From Amoebophrya sp. A120 (lineage: Eukaryota > Sar > Dinophyceae > Syndiniales > Amoebophryaceae), in contig CAJINV010000001.1 of assembly GCA_905178155.1 (NCBI GenBank), forward strand, positions 12,383,832 to 12,447,831: DNA of 64,000 bases, given 5' to 3'. The position numbers were made by a program, and so were the translations under genes. The notes below the pieces were generated by a model, which worked only from the letters and a program-made list of their open reading frames with translations, did not search any database and had not been told where the DNA came from. Each line of letters opens with the position of its first letter. The first letter of the stretch is position 1. Positions 42,501 through 51,721 of the stretch are shown here, one piece after another.

Positions 42501-44782
42501 TAGTTGCACAGATGCCGCGCTAGCTCGTCGCTGTGTTCGTCGATGAGACGGTGCGTTGGGCTGTTCCCAACTACATTATTTGCACCCGCGGTACTCCCAC
42601 TGGCGCATTGGTCGCCGAACGGCTGGTATTTTTTCGTGCAGAAGCGACAGAGCGCTTCACGGCCAACAAAGATCTTGAAGTTCTTGCCGAACCCCGACAT
42701 CACCACGTACACACGCATGTCGAACTTGTAGCCGTTGAGCAGGAGCGGGTTGTCCAAATATTCTTGCAACACCAGGTTGCTACGACTGACGCTCCGCACC
42801 TGCAAATCCCGCATGCGGGAGAGCAGAAAGATCCCCTGTCCCTGCGACGAATCTTCGGGCTTGCAAATCAAAGTTTTCGTCGGGTTATCCTCTAAAAACT
42901 TCTCCACCAAGGGGCGGTCTTCGGGGTAGACCCAGGTTTTCGGGATGTGCTCGTGCAACACGAACGGCCGGCGCAAATAGTTGGTCGCCTGCTCTGTCGG
43001 CGTACTGATATTCGCATGGAAGTTGTCGCGGGTTAAGTTCGCAAACAACTTGTTCAGGGGATTCGTGTTCTGCTGGCTGTATTGGCCCGGCCGAGTTGGG
43101 AAATTCGAGTTCGTCAAAAGAACGGGGGTTTTGTTTCTCGCAAGCATTGCACTAGAAGACAGGTTGTCGTCGAACGTGATTTTCTGAGTCGAGTCATCCC
43201 CAGCTTCTGGATCAACACGAGCGAAATCTTTTGTCTGGGTCAGAATTTCGCCCTCCTCTACTGCTGCGCCTACTTGACGAGGCAAGCGGTTTCGCTTTGG
43301 CGAGACCAGGGCCGCACACGTCCGCGACATGAGATTCGTGCCACTTGGTCCGGACTGCGCTCCTGCCGCAGTTTCATTTTGGTATAGCCTTTTCTTCACC
43401 TCGCGATTAACGGGTGACAGTGTGGCTGCGGCGTTTACTTCCGTTACAGAAGAAGTTTTCCCCGAAGTAGACGTAGCCACATCGACATCCGTAGGACTGG
43501 GGTTCAAACTCGGTAATGGGGGCAGCCGCACCTTGTTCTGCTTCGCCGCTTTTTGTTCCGGATTGTTCCGCACGATCCCGAACGCCGCGTCGAGTTGCAT
43601 CGCTGCAGAGCTCGTCAGATGGCTGGGTTGCTCCAGCAAGCTGCTCTCTGACGGTTCCTGAAAAGACGTGATCGACTTCAGTAAACCGACGGCTTTCTGG
43701 ACCTTGTTCTTTTTCTTCTTGCCCTTGCGCTTTTTCTTCTTCTTGAAGTTGCTTGCGGTCCCGCCCATCATCTTCACCTCGTCCTCGTAAAACGTCGTTT
43801 GCATATTAGCACTTGTGGTGGCATCAAGAGGGCTCCTCGTTGACCATCCGGGCGCTTCCTGATTGTCCTCCTCCGATTCGTCGTTCTGTTCCTGATCGAG
43901 GTCTTCTCCAATAGGATTCTGATTATCCCCGCTCAGAACATCAGCGTTGTCATCGTTGTAGAATGCTGCAAAAGGTGCAGCGCTTGCGTCGACGTCCGGG
44001 GAAGCTTGCTGTACATGATCCGCGTCGTGGTCTTCGTCGCCCGACAAAAGATCAGGATCCTCATCCTCATCCCCAATACCGTCTGCAGCTTCATTCGTAG
44101 TTTCACCGTCGACTGCGACTCCGCCTGGTCGCCCTGCCACAGCCGCCTCTAGAGTGCCACTCGTCGTGTTTCCTATTCTCTTGCTCTTCAGCGCCGACGG
44201 ACCCCGGGGCGCGGGCTCCAAGGCGAGCAGCTGATCGCCCAGACGCCGGAAATACCGGGCCATATTCACCTTTGCACACATCTCGGCCATGCCCGGGTAG
44301 CGCGTGATCCAGCAACCGCCGCCAGCTTCCTCGAGCACCGGGAGAAACTCGGATTGCTGCAGGATGAAGCACACACGATTGATGCCATTGTTGGTCCTAT
44401 TCCCGTTCTTGTTCCTCCGCCGGGACGGCGAGCTGTCCGGCGAAAGCGAGCGGTCGTCTTGTGGAGTATTATCGTGGTCTACTGGAGTGGAAGCGGTTGA
44501 AATTAGGCCGCTCGGAGGAAAAGTTGGCGTCAGTGTGTCGACGAAGCCCCATTTCACCGTTGACAGGAGAGGAGCAGCGGGATGCTCCTGCAGCTGTCGG
44601 TGTTGAGTTCTGCTTTTTCTATTCCTTTTCAAGGCGGTCTCGTTGGTTCGCGTTTCTTCAAGCGCAACTGCTCTCCGGATAAGGTCCTGCCACTTGCCGG
44701 GGCGTGGACTCAGCCACACAGACCACTTCTCTTCTTCGCCGGTAGGCAAGTAAGGGGCCGCGGGATAAGGGGCTTGCGCCAT
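39533..44782 (-). CDS. Tubulin-tyrosine ligase-like (TTLL) protein with a split catalytic domain, 1,749 aa
   Basis: One long minus strand frame. TTL-domain landmarks: an N-terminal VCFILQQSEFL and MARYFRRLGD region, KTWVYPEDRPL, the ATP-grasp block LICKPEDSSQGQGIFL (about 645), VLQEYLDNPLLLNGYKFDMRVYV, and LCNYSIQKK (about 755). The domain then breaks for about 660 low-complexity residues rich in Asn, Ser, Gly and Thr. It resumes with LLSVVLSQIEQEFP (about 1417), LLGFDLMLDADMK and LLEVNSGPSLN (about 1504), the last with the metal-binding Glu/Asn pair. TTLLs add Glu, Gly or Tyr to tubulin or other proteins; a polyglutamylase role on axonemal microtubules is the usual case, not proven here. No introns are visible despite the length. 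Confidence 0.88.
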   Translation of the reverse strand: MAQAPYPAAPYLPTGEEEKWSVWLSPRPGKWQDLIRRAVALEETRTNETALKRNRKSRTQHRQLQEHPAAPLLSTVKWGFVDTLTPTFPPSGLISTASTPVDHDNTPQDDRSLSPDSSPSRRRNKNGNRTNNGINRVCFILQQSEFLPVLEEAGGGCWITRYPGMAEMCAKVNMARYFRRLGDQLLALEPAPRGPSALKSKRIGNTTSGTLEAAVAGRPGGVAVDGETTNEAADGIGDEDEDPDLLSGDEDHDADHVQQASPDVDASAAPFAAFYNDDNADVLSGDNQNPIGEDLDQEQNDESEEDNQEAPGWSTRSPLDATTSANMQTTFYEDEVKMMGGTASNFKKKKKRKGKKKKNKVQKAVGLLKSITSFQEPSESSLLEQPSHLTSSAAMQLDAAFGIVRNNPEQKAAKQNKVRLPPLPSLNPSPTDVDVATSTSGKTSSVTEVNAAATLSPVNREVKKRLYQNETAAGAQSGPSGTNLMSRTCAALVSPKRNRLPRQVGAAVEEGEILTQTKDFARVDPEAGDDSTQKITFDDNLSSSAMLARNKTPVLLTNSNFPTRPGQYSQQNTNPLNKLFANLTRDNFHANISTPTEQATNYLRRPFVLHEHIPKTWVYPEDRPLVEKFLEDNPTKTLICKPEDSSQGQGIFLLSRMRDLQVRSVSRSNLVLQEYLDNPLLLNGYKFDMRVYVVMSGFGKNFKIFVGREALCRFCTKKYQPFGDQCASGSTAGANNVVGNSPTHRLIDEHSDELARHLCNYSIQKKCDGYVRAGEQPQQPVGVVPASPTAVATENVDTDAAQGMAEANDGTSDATPAEVDEIKQGRTHLTTVRTTDVQISGADVREKDAGEHQVGHAAVEPPNDATVPDETPGTKSNSAAESEDPSEISRDNIIKRTNNARTPFTDHFPEAPEGSTTEDDKVNTASFYTLTDDDPDRYDPHEIMEEINSFPANAPQIHDLHAPVDRPPSRNAFAANPGARNRTTTIAMQDFAKKQRDERERLRQRAETVAGAAASTAANGVGVNQLGIAVRSPKDKWNAKFGNMNRSQDNELEVQQLRTNNFKSTFSPPSTLGAAAGGNTTSALSCNLSVGTASPSQGATSDQPHKWTRTASGNIVARSSEARQNGSFEKQASSTLADRKFVRKHGTTSSLFSSPSGGTNNSSSNSSSPTQVGVFCLDDLNNNTGNARQSKWKASETITAGNGMMGGSPGGGATASGSSPNSLHGKNRSQHMKPDYSGWLREVEALEKQCTKQLARNGRAEIVGAGSKHSGIYSGAELQQQRGGIHLFAPERASSNGVCSSTSEEEVQIDDGTGEVAVVHTDKKFSAGLEEEDDDLIATPCSPVVQKPKVVDVDVKNHQRKNLCGTSAAPTSDRNCKVPPATSGAKKLDTSGAPAAAGSDPGATMSFEALSSDPLASKRLLSVVLSQIEQEFPDTFNREKFYEQLSDICGQWAEAVHPYLLATYRPFSCDKNAKHRSFYEKNEARCAQLLGFDLMLDADMKMHLLEVNSGPSLNMDDVIPVEYSELPNGEPDYRCFCGEHPLPHRHVPSPIDRFVKTNVMSGLFQVIRSTEQSLQQHGKVDSRRGVSTSTAETQLHSTNVMSKINSHGRNNSSYLTNHRPELFRKEPFIEIERDYRFRSLLRKFEMWFSCKVNNTYEGMSQSASYQTSSFQLRRAFAKLKSLDTSDLDLEYTKMKREFVQPYVKSPWLHARFEILDLVPVLQAIKAKKRFRSVERLLECLLGGNSGRGK

Positions 44783-45758
44783 CTTCGTTCAAGGCAGACA
44801 CACGAAAAAGTAGATGGCAAAAGGAAATAATAAAACCACCGAACGTTGGCTGCGGAGGATAAACTTCTAGAGATGTTCCGCCTATTCGGCACAGGCAGGA
44901 GGTTGCCGTTCCAAACTTTCCCTCAGGATAAAATTAGAGATTCGCATGGCCATCTATGTATGTTTCGAGGGTAGTAGAAGCATCATCATGCCGCGACACT
45001 GCAGAGCCGTCTTCAAAAAAAGTTGTCGGAAACGAAAACTGCACTCGGCCGTTTGAAAATGATTCAGAAAAAAAAGGAAGGAAACTCGAGGACTATTGTA
45101 CTGCACTTGTTCAACAACCTGGACCTGCATAAATACCATCATTCAAAACGGCAGCAAATTGAGATGCATTTCTTCGGCAAAGACGAGAAGAAACGAACTC
45201 GAAGTATAGAAATAATGGGCACGATGGAAGAACGTCACGCAGGAACGATGGATGTGATGGGTGTTGTAACGGAAGAACGATCAAACCGGAAAGTATGAAC
45301 GACAGAAAAACTACGAAGATGCGGTGGCATTCAGAACGACGACGAGCCACAGGCATGTCACTGAAAACCAAGTCGCTGTTTTGATACGAGAAATAACTCC
45401 ATGCTGGTGCAATGCGGTCATTTACTATCTATTCGCGCAGATCGGGTCAAAAATTCAATAGTCTATCTCTGCAGTTCAGCAGTTTAATCGTGTTGCTCGT
45501 GCGGCAACTCCAGCACATGAATCAATGTGGTGTTGACATTGCTATGTGTAAATGGGAATCTTCTAAACAATTTGCGCTCCTCCGCAACATGCGCAGTCAA
45601 TACTTTCATTTTTATTTTGTTTTTGATTCTCCTACTAAACAGGCACTGATGTTTCGAAACTTCGAGAACTTCTAGCACGATTGCTTAGAGATAAAGACAC
45701 TAAAATGAGGAAAAACTGAAATTCGAAATTACCTAAAGGCTGCTGATGACACCACCCC
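44783..45758. other. Intergenic region
   Basis: About 980 bp between the TTLL start and the end of the next minus strand gene. Small open frames on both strands are not recognisable. No repeats or introner ends were found. Confidence 0.4.
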
Positions 45759-47964
45759 TCACAGGTACCCCTCTCGCAGCCAGCGGTGCTTGCAGTGGTT
45801 GCGCATGATGGAAAGCAGCGTGTGCCGCTTCGTGGAGTCGACGACCTGAAACGCGAGCAGCGTACTGGGTGACGACCGGACACTTTGGAGCTTCCTGGAT
45901 ATTACCGAGTCGAAGATCTGGCCGCGCAAGCGACGCTGGCGCGTTAGATCCTTCTCGTCCTCCTCCCCGCTGCCGTCGTTGCAAAGCAGTGCCACGTATG
46001 CACTGCAAATATGATGTCTAGGTCTGGAAGAGTGTCTCTTGCAGGTTTTCCATGACCCTTGAGGTCCGGAATGCGGGACCTAGCATGACAGAGTCTGTGA
46101 GGTCTCTGCCATGCCTATGCTGCATGAGAAACTCCCTCCCAGCTTGGTCGAAAGTGGACAGCTTGTGGCACTCATGCAACACAGAGTTTTGCATGATTCG
46201 GATTTAGCATGACAAGTTGCAATCTTCCAGACCCAGACACTTTTGCAATCCATACCACGCGCACCTCGAAAAAGCAGGGGTTGTCCGGTGCCGGCGGCCG
46301 TGCTGGATATTACAGTGAAAAGTGCCCCCCACCCCTCAAATTGCAAAAATTTGTGATGCGGAGTTTCCAAATGAAAACTTTTTGTCATGCATGAAACGAG
46401 TATGAATCTTTCTGATGCGGAGTCTAGGCGTGTATCGCATCGCTTGCATGACAAGCGCCGCTCTTGCTGGGGTCTTTTGCAATACAAATTTTCGCTATTC
46501 ACGGTTGGAAACCTGTGATGCTGATAGGTGCAAGAGGGCGAATGTTTCATTTGGAAAGGTTTGCAATACAAATGCTTTCAAGTTCGGGGGTGGGGGGATT
46601 TTTCCTTTTGATACTGGATTGGCGTTGTTGCGAGGACTTCTCCCAGTAGCTGTGGTGGACGAAGAATTTGTACTACTTCTCAACTTCGCCCTCTCTTTTT
46701 CCGGCACCCGCACGTCGCAGGAGAGCAGAATTGCATTTCCAACCAAATCGATTGTCGACACGTAATTTCCAAACCGGACCTTCTCCTCCAGTAAGGGCTC
46801 CAGCACAGGCTGGTTTGCACTTTTTTGATCTGCAGAACTGCTCGTTGCTGCTTCCTGTTGAGACGATGAATCTCCGAGATCTAGCTCCACAGTGTACTCT
46901 TCCTCTGTGTCCAAGGTTTTGCACGCGGTTTCATAGAGCTCCCGCAGCGTGCTGCCACAAGCCGCCCAAGGCCCACTGCGCGGATCCAGCGACGCGACAC
47001 TGTTGCCTTCGGAAAGGGAAGCGAGAAAGCTAGCGAATTTCGACACTCGCACCGCTGTGATTGTCGGTTTCGTGGTACAACTACCGGAGCATGCGCTTTT
47101 ACTCGAAATCTCTTGCTGCGGGGGTGAAAGGCGCTGCTTATTTGAAAATCCAGCGAGATGTGACGCAGTGTGTAGTCCTGGCTCACCCTCGCACAGGCTG
47201 CTCGCTTTCTTCAAGCGACCAGACTGCAACCCGTCCTTGTCAGCAACGGTAGGCCCCGCAGAATCAGCATCGTCGACCACGGGGTCGTGTGCCAAGCTGA
47301 AGATCTCTGAGTGAGCATTGTTCGTGAGCAGGACGTAGGCCGGTCGGTGCTCCTTAAACTCTGTCTCGATGAATTCGTCGTAACCATTGCGTAATGGTAA
47401 GTGTTCCACATCATCTAGATCTTCTTCAGCCCCCTCTTCTCGCGGACTCGCCCCATCTTCAGGGTTTGTGCAAAAGGAAGTGGATGCGGACAAGGATCCT
47501 CGGCTGCTGGGCGCCGTGGTTGGCGATAGCGCGCAGTCCGCGAGCTTGCACTGCTCGTCGTGGAGGATGGTCCCGCACGGAAGCATGAATCGCAGGTCCG
47601 TGCCACGCACGTGCAAGTCCTGTCGCAACTCGCCCAACGTGGCGTCCGGCCGCGCCCTGCAGAGAAGTGTTCCTCCCGGAGACACGATGGGGACTGCATC
47701 TACTTCGTAGTTGAGGTGAAACTTATGCTGATCATCCCCGTCGGAGGCCTGATGGAGATCCGGGACATCGTCCAGGGGCTTCGGAATCTCGCGAGCAGTG
47801 CCGGCCCTGCTGGAGGAGGGCTCCCCCTGCGGCACAGTTGCACGGGCGGACAATAGCGCAATGCGGACGGACTCCACGGTTGTCGCGCTTGTAGAGATAA
47901 GGACGAAGAGTTTGAAAACCTTCCGCGCAAGGTAACCGGCATGCTGTTGCCGCAACGCCGCCAT
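45759..47964 (-). CDS. Hypothetical protein, 543 aa, with two introners 48 nt apart
   Basis: Minus strand model: 47964-46614, 46302-46255, 45991-45759; 1,632 nt. The N-terminus MAALRQQHAGYLARKVFKLFVLISTS could be a membrane-anchoring or targeting segment. The middle is acidic and Ser-rich, and residues around VDAVPIVSPGG to LPCGTILHDEQ have a globular, possibly ubiquitin-like pattern (weak). After the introners the frame reads PCFFEVRVALLCNDG and ends LREGYL. Both introner excisions restore phase exactly and the joined C-terminus is Arg/Lys/Leu-rich. I do not recognise the family. Confidence 0.75.
45997..46254. mobile_element. Introner, family A2, in unknown gene
   Basis: The element is 258 bp with target duplication CCACG (45992-45996 and 46255-46259). 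The A-type inverted repeats are slightly degraded on the left (GATGTCTAGGTCTGG). It matches the element at 57490 along its length in the same orientation, and part of 5580. Confidence 0.9.
46308..46613. mobile_element. Introner, family B, in unknown gene
   Basis: The element is 306 bp with target duplication CTGGA (46303-46307 and 46614-46618). It is homologous throughout to 13718-14022 in reverse orientation, although both host genes are on the minus strand. Only a 48-nt exon separates it from the family A element at 45997. Confidence 0.9.
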
Positions 47965-48485
47965 TGTTGCACTCGCAAAGTGTAGTCGTCACAACATAGG
48001 TGATGAAGCATGGAAAATCATAAGTGAGAACGTATTCAAGTGAAATAGCGTTCAAGTTTAAGTTTCGCAGACAAGAAAAACACCCAGAGCTTTATCATTA
48101 TGTACGCAGCAATTTCAGGACGTTCTGAAGCGGCATCAAGACCACCTCTTTTTCGGTGTCCTACGACGGCGGAAAAATTGTGTTTTAGTGTTGCGGCGAG
48201 ATAAAACTCGATAAACAAGTTGCTTGTTTTTACTCTAGCCGATCCAACGCTGGACGACCGCGACGTGTATCTGAGGGCAACGAACCGCGAGCGAGATCAA
48301 GAAGGCGTCGTCGCGAGAACACCAGCAACACCCCTGTAGCTCTACATACGCACAGGAAAATCTGGTCGTCCCATCGTTTCATGCACAGCGAAACGGTACT
48401 CGAGGAGGAAAAAAAATATGTTAGTTTGGAGAAAAAAAATATTGTGCTTGCAGCCATTTTTTCCCGACTACAACGACCAGCCTGT
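47965..48485. other. Intergenic region
   Basis: About 520 bp between two minus strand genes; it would hold the 5' flank of the 47964 gene. Nothing else is recognised. Confidence 0.4.
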
Positions 48486-50963
48486 TCAAGAACCCTTTCC
48501 GTCTTTGATGCGTTCCGTCAATCGGTCAAGCTTCGCCCGCAGTCCTTTATTCGCGAGGAGCAGCTCGGTGCGGGTTGCCAGCAACGACGTGTCGGCGAGA
48601 CAAGCCGGATCTTCGTCGTCCGTTTCCTCCTGGCGCTTCTCCTCCGCTTCGACACGCTGGCGCTGTAAGTCCAGCGGGAGCTCCGCAAACTCATCCTCGG
48701 TCAACGCAGTGGGGCGATCTGAAAAGCCAGTTTCATCTCTGGTGAGAAAGCAGCAAGCTGCGAGGGAGTGGGAGCTTCGTACACGTACTTACAACAAAAT
48801 TCTTTTCATGGAACAAGCCCAAGAGAAACAAAACTACCAGAAGTTGTATTTCCAGTAACATCAAGATGCCACCGAGACGCAATGAATTATTTGATGTTGA
48901 TGTTCCGTTGTACCTGCCAAGGTTGCAATTTTCAGCGCGGTGTCTCGCAGTCGCTGCTCCTCCTGCTCGGTGGTCTGCCTCTGACTGTCTCGCCGCTTCG
49001 CTTCCTCAATGACCTTCTCGGATTTTTCCAGCATGGGCGCTTCGGCGGAGGCAATCGCCGATTTCGACCTCCTGACCGCCTGCGCAACCAACGCCTTCCC
49101 TTGCTCCGCGCGCTTTGACAGCACGTCCGCAAAATGCGGCGCATCCTGGATGGTCCTGTCGGTTGGAGTTACGTTGGAAGGTGACTTGCGCTCTCGAGGC
49201 GAGGTTTTTTGTTTGCGCGCGGCCGCTTTCGCATCGTCCCCGGGAACTGCTGTTGGTTTTGCTTTTTCACCTTCCGACGCGGCTGTCGGGGGCTGCGCTA
49301 AATTATCCGGTGTCGCGAGTACACTCTGCGACAAACGCTTTGCGAATTCTTCCAACGACAAAGGCTTCTTTCTCTTCACCGCCGGTGCAACTGGATCACG
49401 CCCTTGTGCTTCCATACCGCTGTGAGTTTGCGCTACCTCGTCCTCTCCGCTATCGATTCCGTTTCTGGGCACTCCCGGCAGAGAATCCTCGTCGTCGGAA
49501 GCAGACTCTCCAGTGCCGATTCTAGCATTCGTCCGGTCATCGAACTGTTTCGCAAATTTATCAAACTCGTCGACACTCTCCGACCACCACGCATGGTTCA
49601 ACATCTCCCCGTCAGCAAGATGCTTTTGCGCGACATCAGCACTTGCTCTCTCTCCTGGCTCCTCTTCCGCCCTCGCATGATACGTCTTCGCCAGCTCTTT
49701 CATCTCATTCCCCAGCTCCTGCTTCCGGAAAAACTCCCGCAGCTTCTTCTTGTGAATCAGGTCCTCCTTGTGCAGAACCTGTTTTCCCAGCGCGACCATG
49801 TTCGCAAAAGATGTTGGTGGCTGCTGCTCCCGCTCGCTGAATTCACTCATGCTGCTTTCGGCGCTGTCAAAGGTACGAGTGTTGTCCGCCTGGTCAATAC
49901 TGCTAGTAGAAGTACTAGTTGATATTTTCTCATCCTCCTGCACCCCTTCGGCTCCAGCGAGCGCTCTTTCCAAAATTCGTTGCGCTCGACTCATGTCGTC
50001 ACCGGAATTCTTTGAGGAGAAATGCGCTTCCTGCAAGAAGGAAAATGGTTCATTTTCCCGAACAGACTCTACTCCTTGTGCTTTTCCTTTCCCCGCTGGG
50101 GTTGGGGTAGATTTTTTGGCATTTTCGTCAATGACCTTGAGCAACTTCAAATTTTCCCGTGCGACCTCGCGGTTCTGCTTAGACCAGAAGTCCACCAGCG
50201 CCGTCTGCGGAAGTACATTTTGCTGTGCCGAAGGGCACGTCCGGTACAGCAGCTGTTGGTGACGCAGACCCCAGAAAGCCCGCTGAAAATCCACTGCCGT
50301 GACCCGCTGCTGGTGGTCCACCGCCCCACCTGCTTTCATCTCCTTCAGCAGCTTCTTTTGCCCGGGTGCTGCTCCCGCAGATCCTTTGCCTTTCACTCCC
50401 GTGGCAGTAGTGGCTGTCTTTTCCATCATTCTGGGTTGCAGCAGTGCAGCCTTCCGTCCGTCACGCGCACTGCCGGCGCACAGACGCGAAGCAATTTCGT
50501 CCACCGAGAAGTCCCGCAGCAGCAGTTCTTCCTGACGAGAAGACAATCGCTGTTCATCTTGTTGACCCGTGCTTTCAACTCCGATTTTCCGTAAACGCGC
50601 TACTGTTGCGTCGCGGCATTCCTGCGCTGACATAGACCGCACGCCCTGGTCTTGTCCGTATTCCCCCTGGTTGTAGACGCGGAGCAACAAGGAGCGCATC
50701 CGGGAGGACAGCGATACCTGCTGTTTCTTCGCATTCTTACTATCCCCCCGTTGTACTGACGCGGAAGCCACCGCGTTCCAGAAGGCAGCACCCTCATCGC
50801 GACCGACTTTTGCGTCACTCGCCTCTGCAGCTGCGGGCGAAAAGAGCAGGATCTTCGCGACGGAAAAAAAAGAAAACCAAAACCGGCAAGAACGCCCCAC
50901 CCCCGGCGACCACAATTCTCGCCGAGGGGCGACCATGCCACCCGAAATGGGTCTTTCGCTCAC
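48486..50963 (-). CDS. Hypothetical signal-anchor protein, 760 aa, two exons
   Basis: Minus strand model: 50963-48914 and 48718-48486, joined by a GT-AG intron (GTACAACG to CTTTTCAG) with matching phase. Near the N-terminus, CRFWFSFFSVAKILLFSPAA is hydrophobic and followed by AEA, suggesting a signal peptide or anchor; a second ATG (MVAPRR) lies nine codons in. The remainder is hydrophilic and helical, rich in Lys, Glu, Arg and Gln, with long Ser/Thr-rich linkers. A coiled-coil-like C-terminus (LDRLTERIKD) comes from exon 2. No known domain recognised. The intron between two well-formed frames is the main support that this is one gene. Confidence 0.7.
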
Positions 50964-51721
50964 CCCCTCTGGCGCTGGTCGTGCTCCTCTCCACGACCTA
51001 CGATTAATTTTTCATCGAGAAAGAAAACAAGGTCAAAAGACAAATGATCAAAAAAGTGGAGATCTCTCAATTGGCAAAGTTTACTCATTCTGATCTGATC
51101 GGTCGGTCGGGAAAACGAAAACCTTCCGGAGGCACCGGGAACAACAAAAATAGTTATGCCTCGATTCAAAACTGATGCATTTCCCATGCAAAGCAATGGC
51201 AGCACGAGCCTAATACTTATATTTTTTCGATTGCAGCAAAATCAGAAAACCGTGCAAAAGATCAAAAGCAAACGCGAGTCATCATATATGAGTGTGGAGG
51301 TCTTGTATTCGTCCTCTTCACAAACATTCTTTCAATCAGCCCACAGTTAATATCACAAGAAAAATCATAATACTGATAAGCATGCACGCACTGTCATTCT
51401 GTCATATCCCTTGCCTTCGTAGTCGTATGTAGAAGAACTCTATTCTGTCATTAATTTGTTTTTTGTCATGAATCTATCCAAAACCGGGAATCTAACTCAT
51501 CAAAAATGCTGTCTTGTGTCATACGCATGATTTCAATCAATTTCAATAGTGCTCCAAGTTCTGACGCCAATAGGTCGATAGGAGAGCAGACGGAGACGCT
51601 CGCTTCAACAGTAGCGTAACTAGTACATCCTACTTGTCTACTTCTGCGGACGTCTTTCGACTGTCTTCCTCGAGTAAAAAAGCCGCGGTAGGAATAATCT
51701 CCGGTATGGACGCGTCGCTTC
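50964..51721. other. Intergenic region
   Basis: About 760 bp, AT-rich, between two minus strand genes. Short frames only. No repeat or structural RNA was identified. Confidence 0.4.
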
